From Hyparrhenia diplandra (lineage: Eukaryota; Streptophyta; Magnoliopsida; Poales; Poaceae), in NCBI GenBank assembly GCA_015847255.1, contig JADLZK010008770.1, forward strand, positions 1 to 64,000: 64,000 nucleotides of DNA, in the 5' to 3' direction. The position numbers were made by a program, and so were the translations under genes. This document shows, in pieces, positions 32,101-43,454 of this stretch. The notes beneath the pieces were generated by a model. That model saw nothing but the letters and a program-made list of their open reading frames with translations. It was not told where the DNA came from and ran no database searches. The stretch's first letter is position 1. Each line of letters starts with the position of its first letter.

Positions 32101-34963
32101 AGGAAAGCAGGCCACCTGAAAAGATGATCATTGCACACAAAATTTGATTTTCCAATATAATACACTAACAAATTCATCATGCTGCAAGGTCAAATATTTG
32201 ACATCAAGGCGCAACAAGAAGTATTGTCAAATTACCAAAATACAATAAGGAAACTGAGACAAAGATCCGAACATTTTATACATCAGCAGATGTGCCACTG
32301 AGTTTTTAGTATTTTTTTTTTGTTGGTGGCTGGGAGTATCATGCCTTAGGTGTACTATAAATGTGGAAAGTAAGCAACCCATACCTTTCCTTCAAAAAGA
32401 GATGCATCATATAGCCTTTGAACAAAGATTGTACACCTTATACTTCCCCTGTAACATAATGATTAAATTAGAAGACTAAAATGCATGATTAGTTCAAAAT
32501 TCCTGACATTTCATATTGTACTACAAAAGCCCTCGAATGCAGGTTCTCTTATAATTAAAGTTTAGAATCCAAACTTATCTAGCTGCCTTGAATACTTGAA
32601 ACTAAACAGACAAACAAATCACTTAAGCACATTAACTTTTTTTTGTAGTAAGTAAAAGGAAATACACTGGTACCAGGAGGGAAAGGAATCTTGAAAATGC
32701 ATGGGGAGAAAAAAAAATGCTCATTAGACAAAATAAAATGTATTACCATATAATCTAAGGAAATGTGGGGAGGGGAGAGGGGTGTTAAGTAAGCAACAAC
32801 CCAAACGGTCTTATAGTGCTCATTTCATGAAAAAAATGCATATTCTATAAAATTATGAAATTGTTAATATGTAAAATAGTCATGAGAAAGATGATCATGT
32901 CAGAAAAACAATTGCTAGTCTTTCTCTTTTTTTTTTTTTTCCATCACGGAAATAGAGGGAATCCCCTCCTAAGCAGAGGTGCCAAACTTCTCTCTAAGGT
33001 CCTCAGTTTTTTTGTTCTATACAACTAATAAGCTGTAAAACGTTCTATTGGGATGAAGTGGTTCGAATACGAACCCCCACACACACACAAAAAGAGCACA
33101 TTCATATTTATATTTCAGATTAACAATGAAGAAACTACTGACAGAGGAAAAAAAAAAATCAAACCATATAGAATTTGGTAGTCAAATAAAACAGATTATT
33201 CATTTATACGTTATACATCCCTACTAATATCCTTCTAAATTTATTTCTGTCTCATTATCAGCGGATGAGCTATGAAGCGGCTTGCTCTATTGAACCTAGT
33301 CCTTGACAGCCAAAAAGCTAGCTTGTGCTACATTAATAACATGAAGACAATCCAGTAAGTTCAAGGTACGGTTGTGTAGGAAAATGGACAAGAATAACAA
33401 TAAACTATAACCAACAATATGAAATGTATAACCTGGGAAGCATTTATGTTAATTTTTAAGAAACTTAATAACAAGCAAAAGTTACCTTATGGTGCATTTC
33501 AAAAGAACCTGATGACTTCCTCCATGTGGTTGCGGTAGAAACCCTGCAATGGAGTATTACTTTCCCTTTTTCTATGAGGGCATATAAAAGGGAACAAGCT
33601 TTTTAAGGAAACTTTTAAATCTCACTAGTATACTGACCTCAAAATATCCAAAAAGGCCTGAACTCAAATCACCAGCAGGAAAACCCATAGCAATTATGTT
33701 CTCAGTGATATATGTCATGTCTAAATCAAATCCTCCTTCCTGAATAAGTAGCACAATCAGATCATTACACCCTTTCATTATTTTTATATGACTTAATCAA
33801 CTAAAGGATCTACATCAACTAAAAGGATCTACACTAATATCATAATGATGTAAAATTCCTTATTCAGGTGCAAATGACAACAACCAACCCCATATGATTT
33901 ATAAAAGGTCAATCAGCAGCAAAGTTGATGCTTCTTGCTCCTATGTAATTTTTTTTCATTCTCCAATTGTCCTTACTGTCTATAACAAATCAAAGTACAT
34001 AAAAGTGATGATTATTATCATCATCAGGCATAGAACACGATTGCTCTGATAGAGAAACTACCATTCAAAAAGGTTTCCTAGGAGCTAAGCATCATCCTAC
34101 TGTATGCCTAGGGCCTATATATATCGAGAGCATGTGTAGAAACACAAAATGCGATAATTAGATAAACATGAGTAATGTGTACTGTCCAAATTTCCTGCAA
34201 GTTAGATATGAGAAATAGATTATTTTTGACCGAATGACAAAATAGATTATTGTACAGATCTAAGTTGACAGTCATTAGCATCGATGCACATTAACACAAA
34301 GGCACATTATGCAGCAAATTTACCATCACTGAAGGTGATGAATCAACACTTGTGTGATTGTACCTTGATTGTGTTACACTATGAGAACTTTACAAGTGCA
34401 TTTAAAGATATCAGATTTTCATCTTTAGTAGAATTATTAGTACCTGGTATCGTCTTTTATTCTGTGAGACCATGTGGCGAGCCTTGACTTGCACTGCCTT
34501 TACAGCATTCTTAGAGGAATCCACAATGCCTTTGGTCAAAGAACCAAAAACACCAGGCTGTCCTGTTGTTGGGGAGGTGCTTCCTTCAGCAACCTCATCT
34601 TGCTGCGCCGCTTTTTGGAGACATACGCAGTCCAAGGCCATTTGTTAAACGGGAAAAGGTATTCTTTCCCGTAGGTGATTCTTGACCTGATGGAGGCTGA
34701 GGAATTTTGAGGTTCTTCGCCCAGGATGATAAACCAGGCGCAGAAAACACGGATGCTGGCGCCTCACGCCCTGCTGCATCTTCTGCAGGAGCAGCAGTAG
34801 GTGCAGAAACAGCAGCAGGAGCTGCACCGGCAACCTGACTGGGAGAATCATCTGAAGCAGTTGGACGAACAGGGTCTGGACTGGTAACAGGTGTTGCAAC
34901 TGAATCCTGGTTGTCCGAGCTAGTGGGTGGCAGATCCGATGGCTTGACTTGCTGCTCTTCCAT
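29143..34963 (-). CDS. PTEN2-like: PTEN2-type phosphatidylinositol / tyrosine phosphatase, 12 coding exons, apparent frameshifts
   Basis: PTEN proteins remove phosphate from 3-phosphoinositides; plant PTEN2 has a long N-terminal extension. Exons: 34444-34963 (ATG at 34963, MEEQQVKPSD), 33638-33739, 33486-33543, 32385-32448, 31939-32115, 31744-31830, 31600-31664, 31437-31513, 31277-31321, 30297-30427, 30028-30097 and 29143-29482. The Ser/Pro/Ala-rich first exon ends VSQNKRRYQ. The phosphatase domain runs GGFDLDMTYITENIIAMGFP to the P-loop HCKAGKARTG in exon 5 (catalytic Cys and Arg present). The C2-like domain carries FSTKKHPRTKELM, PEDFWFSAPKKG and WLNTTMMENRV, and the C-terminus is acidic then GGGISCC. 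Frame breaks: exon 1 (a G missing after the A-run), exon 3 (extra T), exon 4 (two bases missing) and exon 12. Splice sites are otherwise conserved, so either the sequence has errors or the gene is newly decaying. Confidence 0.88.
30332..30829 (-). repeat. Tandem duplication (248 bp period) that includes most of PTEN2 exon 10
   Basis: Copy A (30332-30579) holds the 5' two-thirds of the real exon 10 and the intron before it. Copy B (30580-30829) repeats it almost perfectly, differing at a few bases. In copy A the 3' splice site reads TTTCAG/CCAGAAG. In copy B it reads TTTCAACCAGAAG, so the AG is lost. Copy B also has no donor site, because the unit breaks off inside the exon (after GATTTCAAG). 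It is therefore expected to be spliced out as part of the intron. Confidence 0.92.
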
Positions 34964-35275
34964 GATTATGTAGTTGATGTTAATTACTCCGACGGACTAA
35001 AAAAGCATGTAACATCTGCAAGACCATTCATTACACATGGGCACAAGTCAGCACTACAAGTAGGATAAGACTTTGTTGAACAAATGAGTGTGCAAATATA
35101 CACAGATAATTGATAGATAGGGCAGAGCTGAAGACGAAATCTTAAAAATCTGTTGCCCTATGCTACAAGTGGCTCAAATGATACATTCTCAGGGCCCACC
35201 GATGAGGCACTGATTTGGATCAAGTTAACACAGTCGCTTCAGTAAACACTGTCACATGTCCGAGACACCATGGCG
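34964..35275 (-). promoter_or_regulatory. 5' untranslated intron of the PTEN2-type gene (proposed)
   Basis: About 27 bases upstream of the start codon, the minus strand reads TTTTTTAG/TCCGTCGG, a good 3' splice site in front of a short leader. This suggests that transcription starts further upstream, with a non-coding first exon. The GC-rich island at 35390-36080 is the natural candidate. Confidence 0.4.
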
Positions 35276-36130
35276 GATCCAGCTGGATGCATGGGTATTC
35301 CTGGGAATACCCAATTATTTTGAGAAAAAAAAATGAGTATATGTTTGATATATGGAGTTAGGTTTTCAAGTCGTCGCCTAGGCGTCCAAATCCTGGGCGT
35401 CCCCATCGCCACGACCAAAATCCAGAAAAGCAAAAGAGGCGAGGGAGAAGAAAGAGGAAGAGCAGAGGAGGAACAGCAGGGTTTGGGAAGGCCAAACCCC
35501 CATCTCCGCACCATCGGCTCCCATGGCCATGGCAGCTCCGATCTGCAAAGGGGCCGCATGGGAGAAGGGGAGGGGAAGCGGCAGGGAGGACCGGAGGAGA
35601 GGTGCCGGCTGCAGATGTCAACGGAGGGGGCAGAGAGAGGGAAATAGGCGGCACCTGATAGAAGCAGCAGCACCAGCTTCGGCGGCGGCGGCCCGCCTCG
35701 TCGGAGAGCTAGAGGGAGCGAAGAGGCGGCACCTTATAGAAGGGTCACGGAGCGAAGAGGCGGCGAGTGCTGGTGGAGGAGGAGGCGAGGGCGACAGGAT
35801 CGAGCTCCAGAGCCGAACCGGCGCAGGAGGGAGGAGGTGGTGGTGGTGGCAGAGCAGAGGCAGCGTGGGAGGGGAGGGACGGCGCCGACGAGATCCGCGA
35901 GAACCAAACAACACAAGGGCGGGCGGTGACGAGATCCGAGGGGCAGTTGGCACCGCTACTGACGTCTGGGCCCTCGCACCACGCGATCTGTCTTCTCCAG
36001 GCCAGGCCGGGCCGGGCCTAGCGGCAAAGGTGCAGCCATGCACCAAACGTGGGCCAAGGGAGCTTACCAGCCCAACCGAAGGAGATCATCACGCTGTATT
36101 CTCAATAGAGAGACCGTCACGCTCACTGAG
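35276..36130. other. GC-rich island upstream of PTEN2, probable promoter / non-coding first exon
   Basis: High GC content with open frames on both strands, the longest 211 codons on plus at 35523-36158, none resembling a known protein. A short internal repeat, GGCGGCACCTkATAGAAG, occurs at about 35648 and 35729. At the left edge GGGTATTCCTGGGAATACCC (about 35288-35307) is a perfect inverted repeat. I favour a promoter/first-exon region, possibly with an inserted repeat, over a protein gene. Confidence 0.35.
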
Positions 36131-36475
36131 ACTTGTTGAGAGTGTCCAACAAAATTGAATTTTCACTATGTAGATTTATGTGGAGTACAATAAAATTAGA
36201 TTTTTTATTTTATAATTTTTATCTGATTTTCTATGATTTTCTAAAGATCTAGTCAGAACAAATAAAAAAAGGAAATACAAAACCACGGTTAATATAAACG
36301 GTTTGGAAAGTTAAGAGTCATGTTTTGTCTGGTTTTACAATTGAGAGACATAAAAGTAGACTTTTGTAGAAATTGAGGGACCAAAAGTAGACTTCTTCCT
36401 AGAAAGTGAAGACCTACGACAAGCACTACACAATTCAATAATGAATCAACTAAAAAGTATGTCTCAACTACCTAA
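36131..36475. mobile_element. Decayed MITE-like fragment
   Basis: It contains AATAAAATTAGATTTTTTATTTTAT, split by wobble, and TGATTTTCTATGATTTTCTA. The latter also occurs in the right arm of the fold-back MITE at 16.7-17.2 kb. It ends with AAAAGTAGACTTCTTCC, similar in style to that element's end. Only one arm is evident, so this is a truncated or diverged relative. Confidence 0.4.
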
Positions 36476-36579
36476 GGGGTTGTTTGGTTTTCATAAGTCA
36501 AAAAAATGAAATAAATTATTTATTTTACCAAACAGTAGGGACTCATTAAGTCATTAGACTTATAAGTTAGTACACCCCT
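36476..36579. mobile_element. Tourist-type MITE, left part
   Basis: The left end GGGGTTGTTTGGTTTTCAT is preceded by TAA (36473-36475), the 3 bp target duplication typical of PIF/Harbinger (Tourist) elements. The element breaks off at the Tat LTR start (36580) and resumes at 51125. Its two parts total about 244 bp, a usual Tourist length. Confidence 0.8.
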
Positions 36580-37880
36580 TGTCGGCGTTCCGAGAAAGGG
36601 GGTGCCTCGTGCCGCAATAAAGAATTTATAGGCCGTGTGCCCCTCCTCCTATGGCGTGGCGCAAGATGGAACACGAGACACGGCGAGTTTATCTGGGTTC
36701 AAAGCCAACGGGGCCCTACGTCCAGCGGGTGGTGTCCTGCTCGTGTTACCTCGCTCAAAGGTGAGCTTATAGTAGGGGTTACAAGCGGTGTGAGGGAGAG
36801 ACGCGGTCTCAAGCCCCCCACGATCGTGGTGGTGGTGGTGGTTATGCTTCCGTCCGTGGTGCGGGATCCCCTGCTAATGGGGCATTACTCCCCCTTTTTT
36901 ATAGAGGGAAGAGGGAAGTAATGTTTACATATGTGGATGCCTAGGTGGCTAATTTCGAGGCTATGCTCGTTGCACGCGCGCCGGCCGAGGGCCGGGCGGC
37001 TTGGGCGTTGTTTGATGAAGACACGGCGCCCTAATCCGATGGCGGACGTGCCGGTTTCCGATGCGGCCCCCAGGATGCGTGAGGCGTCCCTCACGATCCG
37101 CATGGCGAGGGCCGGTCCCAGGAAAGGCGGCCGTGGCGTGTCATAAGCCCGCAGGGTCCGCCCGTCGTGGCGTCTTGACGATCTTCTTTGGGGAATGAGT
37201 GTCGATTTGGTTTCCCGTCCGGGCGGCGTAATCGTCACCGGTTCGACCTTGTGTCCCATCGGTCGGATTTGGGAAGTGATCTGGCGGTCGATTTGACCGG
37301 GCGTGTCGATGGCCCCTGGCGCCTCGTCTGGGCGCCGTGTAACCGCATTAAATGCATTTGTTCCCTTCCTTGAGACGGAACCTCACGCAGGGGTCTATGA
37401 CCCCGGGTGAGTGGAGTTGAGCCACCTCGCTCGAGGATGGAGAGCTGGGTCTCCCTCGGGCGAGGCGGGGTTTTGCGCCGAGGGTGGTGAGCTAGGCCAC
37501 CCTCGGGCGAGGCGGAGGTCTCTCATCCGAGGTTTGGTGAGCTAAAACCACCCTCGGGCGCAGGACGGAGATTTGGGGTTGAATCCGAGCCTTAGGTTGG
37601 CCGATGATGGCGTGGGGTGCCATGGTTCGTCGTCTTGTAAAGGTCCACGACCTTGTCCTCGTGAGTGTAGCGAGCTCTTTTCGTCGCGGTGACTCCAAAG
37701 GCCGCCCGTGGGCCGACTCCGTCTTCATGAGGGCGCCGTGGCTCTTTGGCCTGGTCCACCGTCTGGCCGGGCCGTCCTTCTAAGCGGGATGATAGCGGCC
37801 GGAGTTTACCGGCCCCCGACGGGCCGACGATTTCTCGTTATATGAGAATGTTACGGGGTCCAATATTTGGGTCCTCGACA
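36580..37880 (-). repeat. 3' LTR of the Tat element
   Basis: 1301 bp, homologous to 49838-51119. Read on the minus strand it starts TGTCGAGGACCC at 37880, directly after the polypurine tract GCTCGGGGGCTAC, and ends CGCCGACA at 36580. The minus-strand TATA-like TATAAAAAAGG lies at about 36893-36903. It contains direct sub-repeats of a CTCGGGCGAGGCGG-type motif at 37440-37570. Confidence 0.9.
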
Positions 37881-38949
37881 GTAGCCCCCGAGCGCAGTGT
37901 GGACTCGCCGGGGTTGTGCCGCTCCCGCCGCCTTGTTTTCTCGGGGTGGTTCGTCCACAATGGGTGCGATGCGCCTCGTTGGGTGTAGTGTCCCCGAGGC
38001 CTCGAATGGAATGGCGGATTCCTTCGAGGTCTTTTATACCTCGCGCTTGTGGCAAAGGTCAAAAGCTTGACTCTTAAATTACGCTTGTTTGTGCGAGTGC
38101 GTTTTGTTTTGCGTGGGCAGCCCAGGCCCGCGCTTATGTGCGCAAAGGTCGACCCAGGCTTCCTCGACTTTGATTATACGCTCCTCTGCCGCCCTCTTGA
38201 AAGGAAGGAGGAGGGGGGAGACACACCTCGGCCCCAGAAAGCCGACCATGGTGCGCTCCGTTTTGAACGTTGTAACAGGTTCGGTTTAAGTGGTGTGCCC
38301 GTGCCCTTGCGGAGCAAGGGTCGGCTATGTGATCTAGGATTCACCCCATGAGAACCCTCGGACCGCAGCGGATCCGGGGTTTGGCGGGTCAACCCCCAGG
38401 GGCTGAGGGCCTCCCACGGATGGGACATCTCTATAAGCAGCACTGCGGGTCTTAAACACGTTCGAAATCCCGGGCCCGGAGGGCCCGGGTATAACGGGTT
38501 GTGCATTTCCATCCTGTCCCTGGTTCGGGTTATCTGAGGCGGCCAGTAGAAACCCATGTGGGCCCAGCCTGGCAACCTCACGGATCGTGGGGTGCACGTT
38601 GGCGTGCGCCAGGCCGAGGCTCGTTTGGTTCAGCCGGAGGTGAGAACCGTCATCGGGCCCGACTTTTTGCCCCTTAGGGTCGGGCGCTGGCTTCGGATAT
38701 GAGCAGCGGACGGTTTTACCCGGCCCGGGAGACGAGGCGTCTCGCCCGCGCCCGAGGGTGACGTGCCGGTTCGATCCGATGGGACGTGGCTCGCGTGGCT
38801 TCTTGTCAGGGGCGTGTCGAGAGCACCGTCAAGGTGCATTAATGCTCTTGGCGGCTCTGCAGCCGGGCCGAGCCGTTGGATGGCGGTTCTGTTTCATCAT
38901 GGGCGTTCATTCCAGAAGTGAGTTAAAATCTGCCCAGGCCGGCGGTTTG

Positions 38950-41900
38950 CCTTCCCTTCCCTATAAATATGGGGTCGCCGGCGGCGGCGGATAGTTGCTT
39001 CTTTGTTCTTGCCATCGCCTTCTTGTCTTCTTCTTTGCGGCAATTAGAAGAAAGAAAAAAAGGCGAGGGAGAGGTTAAGGGAGAAATCCACTTGCCTTGT
39101 GCTCGTGTGAGCGGTGTTGCCGGTGGTTCTTTGTTCCTCGTCCTCCCGTTCGTCCATGGCGCAATGCGGTGGCGCGACAACACGAGGGAGGTGCTCGATG
39201 CGGCCGTGGCCGAAAGCGGCGGCGACGGAGGAAAGCTTCGGCGCCTTGTCGAGGAAGGGCTTCTTCGCCCTCGTACCAATGCCGAGGCGGCGGAGTGGAT
39301 TGCGCCGCATTGGACCAGAGGAGGAGCCTAACCCTCCCGATGGCTATGTGGTGGGTGCGATGGATCTTCGGCGGCGCGGGTTCGGGATGCCGGGCGGGCG
39401 GTTTATTCGAGCAATTCTTCATCATTATGACGTCGAGGCTCCACCATACGCCCCCCGAACTTCGATCTCTCGGTGGCTATCTTTGTTACCCCTGTGAGGG
39501 ATTCACGGGGATCGAGCCGCATTGGGACCTTTGGGCGTGGTTCTTCAAGGCGAGATCTCACCACGCCTCGGTGGTGAAGGGAGGGGCACGGCGGGCGTTG
39601 CGTTGGTGGTTCTTGTATTTTTACCAAGTCCGATCGGAGCGAGACAAGGCCGAACCGGGCGATGGGTACATCCTTTCAAGCTTACCTCTTCTAATAAGGG
39701 GTGGCGGATCGGTGGTTCTACCTCCGCAATGATGGGAACAGCGCTTCCCGCATACACCGGCGTGTCCTTAAAGCGGCGTCGAATAAGTGGAACTGGGGTC
39801 CCCCCGGCGGATCATCCCCGGTTGGAGGGCTGAGGCGGGTGATCCTGCGGCTCCGAGATGGGGGTGTGAACGCGGCGGCCGTGGTAAATTTGCTTTTTTC
39901 ATCGGCGTCGGGTGTTGCCATTGATGGCTCGCCCTTTGCTCATGAGTCGAGATGACCTCCTCGGCCGCTGGTCTTGAGGAGTCTCGGATGTCATCCCTTC
40001 TTTTTTCCACCGATGGCTTTGGCCAGAGGGTGGGAGGCATTGGGGTCCAATACCCGTCCCAGCATTCCGAGATCCCTATGCGCCCCGCGGGTGGGTACAT
40101 CTCCTTGGTAAGCGCTTTTTGGCTTCGCCGTTCTTGCATTGTCTTGTTGTTGCCGCGTGGCTACCACCGGTTCTTATTCCATCTTCTTGCGGGGTCATTT
40201 GAACTATCCACGACTCTCCTCACTTTGTGCCCGATCTAGATGCCGGCGGGCGGTAAAACCGCCTTTAACGAAAGCGGCGAGAGGGCGCGGGCGCGAAGGA
40301 GGAGGAGAAGAAGAAGAAGAACGCGGGCCAGGCCAGCCAAATCGCCGCCGAAAGCAACGAGAGGCGGGGTAATCGCGATACCCGACCAGGGGGGCGAGGA
40401 TGAGGAGGACGAGTTCGTCGTGAACTCGTCGGATGACGATGTGGCGGCTCGTATAGGCCGGAGCCTTGGGGTTGCCGACCCACTCGGGGCCGCTACGTGC
40501 TGGCCACGAGACGTCGGAGGCCGCGGGACTCGTGCGCCGAGGCTTCCCTCCGGTAGGAGCCCGGGACTGGTGGCGGCTCGGGGGTTTCCCGTGTGGGCGC
40601 CTTGACGGCTGCAAGGTGAGGCTCGGCGTGAAGGGCCAGCGACTCTGGAGCGTCGCGAGGGCGCCGCTCGAGGTGAAGCCCGATGGCGCCCTTCTGCCCG
40701 GCTCCGTAGCGTGCGGGCCGTGGGGAGGCGGCCCGTGCGTCAAGTGCGATGCCCAGGTCGCGGTCTTCCGTGCCTCGGCCACACCGGGCGTCCCTCGGGC
40801 CTCGTGAGTCCCTTCGTGTTTTTCGCGGTTATCCTCCTTTCTTGTATTTTTGGCTTCTTTTTTGGCGTTCTTGACTTGAGGAAGCGGGAGGGCCCCACTC
40901 TGTCCTTGCATCCCAAAGAAGGCCACTGAAGGCTAGTGCGCAGAAGCCTCGTAGGGGCCCCGAGTCGGGGGTTGTCTCACCAAGACATTGTCCCCTGCGT
41001 TGGGCTCCCCGGTGGTGTTAGCCCCAGAGCCTCGGGAGGGGGGTCGGGCGGCCGGACGGCCGAGATTTCTCCCGAGGTGGTTCAAGCCCACGGTGGTGAT
41101 GGTGGGTCGTCCACCCGGCCTATGGTGATCGACTCGAGAGCTCACCCGGCCGTGACAGCGCCGCCAGCCTAGGGGCCGATTAAGCGCCGTTTGAGGGGGT
41201 CCCACGGCGCAGCTGCCCTCCCGAGGAGCCAAGCCCCTTCGTCAGGGTTTCTCTCGGGAGGAGCTCTTCGAGGCGGCGGAGACACGGAGGTCTTCACTTG
41301 TGTCGGCTCCCAGCGTCCAGGGGCTCATGGGGGCCACAATCCGACTTCCCGTTGCTCCATGCGCCCGGGTTGGGCGCACCTTCGGCAAAGCGTCGTCTTC
41401 GGCGTTGGTGAGGTCTGTGGTGGTCGGCGGCGAAGGACCTGCGGACTTTTCTGGTGCAGGTTTCCGGCTGCGGGGGGCTGCCGGTGGATGAAATGCTTCC
41501 TCTGAGCCGGCTCGTTGGGGTGGTCCCCCTTGACCTTGGGTGATGTGCGGGGGGTCCCGCCGCCGTGGTGATCGATGGCCGAATCCAGAGGTCTGGCGTG
41601 GAGGACTCATGAGCGAGATCCGCCCGGTGGGTCGCCGGCGGCCTTGCGAAGATGGGTGACACCATAACCGGTCGTCTCGCCGTAGGGCGATGCGGTGAGT
41701 GTCTTGGCTGCCATTTTCATTGCATTTTCTTTATGTATGTGCCATAATTGGTGGTGTGTCTTTGCCCGAGAATCTCCGGCGGTCGCCGGAGAAGTCCGAG
41801 CTCCTTCGCGAATGTCTGAACTGGACCGCCCTCGGGCAGACGCGGGTGAAATTGATCGAGGCCCAAAGTGAGACGTCCGGCTTTACTACCTTTGCCGGGG

Positions 41901-42950
41901 AGAGGGAGTCTCAGCGACAGGCTCACGGAGGCCCGAGCTCGTCAGGCTAGGTCCGGAGGCCGCCAAGGTGGCGGCCGAAATGGCTCGAGATGAGCCGGGA
42001 CTTTGAGAGGATGCCGGAACGGTCCCTCCGGGCCCCTGGAGGCCAATGGCGGAGCGGGACAGATCCGGGAAGGGGCGGAAGCGGCGGAGATGTGCGACGC
42101 CTTGAACACCCGTATCGGGGAGTTGGTGTCCGAGGGAGACCCTCGAAAGGAGAAGGAGCAGCTCCATAAGTCGCTCGCGGATGAGCACGGTGTGATCTTT
42201 GGGCCGGCATTTGAAGTGCTAAGGTATGTTCTTTCCTTCGGTAGGTCTTTGTCTTTGATCCCTTTGTTTTCCGACGTTGCTTTGGTGCTTTCGCGAGAGC
42301 AGGCGAGAAGATCCGGACCGGGCCATGGAGACCTCGGCCACGCTCGCTCATTTGGAACAAGAGCGTAAGTCATACCGAGCTGGAGGAGGCCCCCGTCGGC
42401 TTCATCCGTCGCTTTTGGGCGGACAACCTAGAGGTTGGACCCTCGGCTCGCACCGCTTTGGCGCCGTGGGTGGCTTCCTTAGGCACGAGCTCGGAATGCC
42501 TTCCTGGTGCGGCGTGCGGGGCGTGCATGGCGGTGTTACGCTCGCACTTCCCGATGCAACCCGTGGTTGGAAAGCAACGTCGCGGGGCTTCTTCCTCGGC
42601 TTTCGGAATGGCGCAGGGCGTGGCGGAGCCCCTCGGGAAGGATCTTGGATGGCGCCGCCAAGACCCGAGTTGTATAACCGTGGGCGATCTTTGCGGCAGC
42701 AGATTGGCCTCCCGCTTTGAAGGAGGTATGCCCTCCGTATTCCCCCATAGAATCAAGCTATGGGGCGGACACGGAGATGCGGGATGCCGTCTCTCAGGGA
42801 TCTTGTGACGGGCACGACGTCGCTCCGGGGGATGCCGCCGAGGATGTTGCCTCCGCGCAGATGTTGCCTCGGCCCGATCGTGAAGTGCGGTGGACGAGGC
42901 TCGCGACGCCCCCGATCTCTCCCTTGTATGAAAAGTTAAATGGGTAGGAA
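38950..42950 (+). pseudogene. Antisense gene carried by the Tat element (putative gypsy-type transposon domain protein)
   Basis: It lies between integrase and the 3' LTR but is encoded on the plus strand, opposite to gag-pol. A TATA box (TATAAATA, 38962-38969) is followed by a leader and by protein pieces in changing frames. GYVVGAMDLRRRGFGMPG and RFIRAILHHYDVEAP (about 39340-39450) and CEGFTGIEPHWDLWAWFF (about 39500) match the plant 'putative gypsy type transposon' domain. A basic Arg-rich stretch and then EDEEDEFVVNSSDDD follow (40280-40440), and later (41760-42360) a Glu/Arg/Leu-rich coiled-coil-like part with a possible intron from about 42223 (AAG/GTATGT). Function is unknown; comparable antisense genes exist in other Tat elements such as maize Grande. 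Confidence 0.7.
38962..38969 (+). promoter_or_regulatory. TATA box of the antisense gene in the Tat element
   Basis: TATAAATA in the context CCCTATAAATATGGGG on the plus strand, at a suitable distance from the first coding pieces beginning at about 39.1 kb. It is independent of the minus-strand TATA boxes in the LTRs. Confidence 0.55.
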
Positions 42951-43454
42951 TATGTACATAAACAATGGTCTTTGCCCGAGGCCTTGTGTCTTGGGCAGGT
43001 GCGTTATGATTGTGTTGCGTCTCTCGAATTTCTCGTTTATTGTGTGGCCGGTCGCTTGCTTTCTCCGCCTGCGAGATAGTGAGCATGGATGCCAAGGGGC
43101 GGTCCGTGACGGGTGTCACTAGGGACGATCCGCTTGGCTCGGCTACCTCACTTAGGATGCGTGCGTGCAGCGACCTTCGCAACTTAAACGATCGATCCGT
43201 GTGTGCGAGGAGAACTTTTTTCTTTGAAGAAAAGTTTTGAAAAAAGAAAGAGGAGGGGGTCCCCTCGTGTAGCCCCGAGGGAGTTTTAGTCTTGTGCTGG
43301 GACGAGACTAAGACTCCCTTTAAGGTATGCACAAGAAGTTTCTCTTCATAAAAGATGTAGATCTTTTATTGAGCGAAAAAAAACGTAAGTGTTTAATCTT
43401 CAGTGCGAGGTTAAGGGTAAGCGACGAGGCGTTCTATGTTCGTGCGTTGGAGTA
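42951..43454. other. Spacer between the antisense gene and pol of the Tat element
   Basis: The plus-strand antisense gene and the minus-strand pol converge here. No protein domain is visible. An imperfect hairpin at about 43260-43320 (GAGGGAGTTTTAGTCTTG against GACTAAGACTCCCTT) lies in the convergent 3' ends and could act in 3' end formation; this is speculation. Confidence 0.35.

Noticed and set aside
35523..36158. 211-codon plus-strand open frame upstream of PTEN2
   Set aside because: Low-complexity Arg/Gly/Ala-rich product, competing open frames on the other strand and no recognisable domain; more likely a GC-rich promoter/leader region.
42370..43332. 320-codon minus-strand open frame in the Tat element
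   Set aside because: It lies opposite the antisense gene, has no domain and low-complexity composition; treated as a shadow frame.
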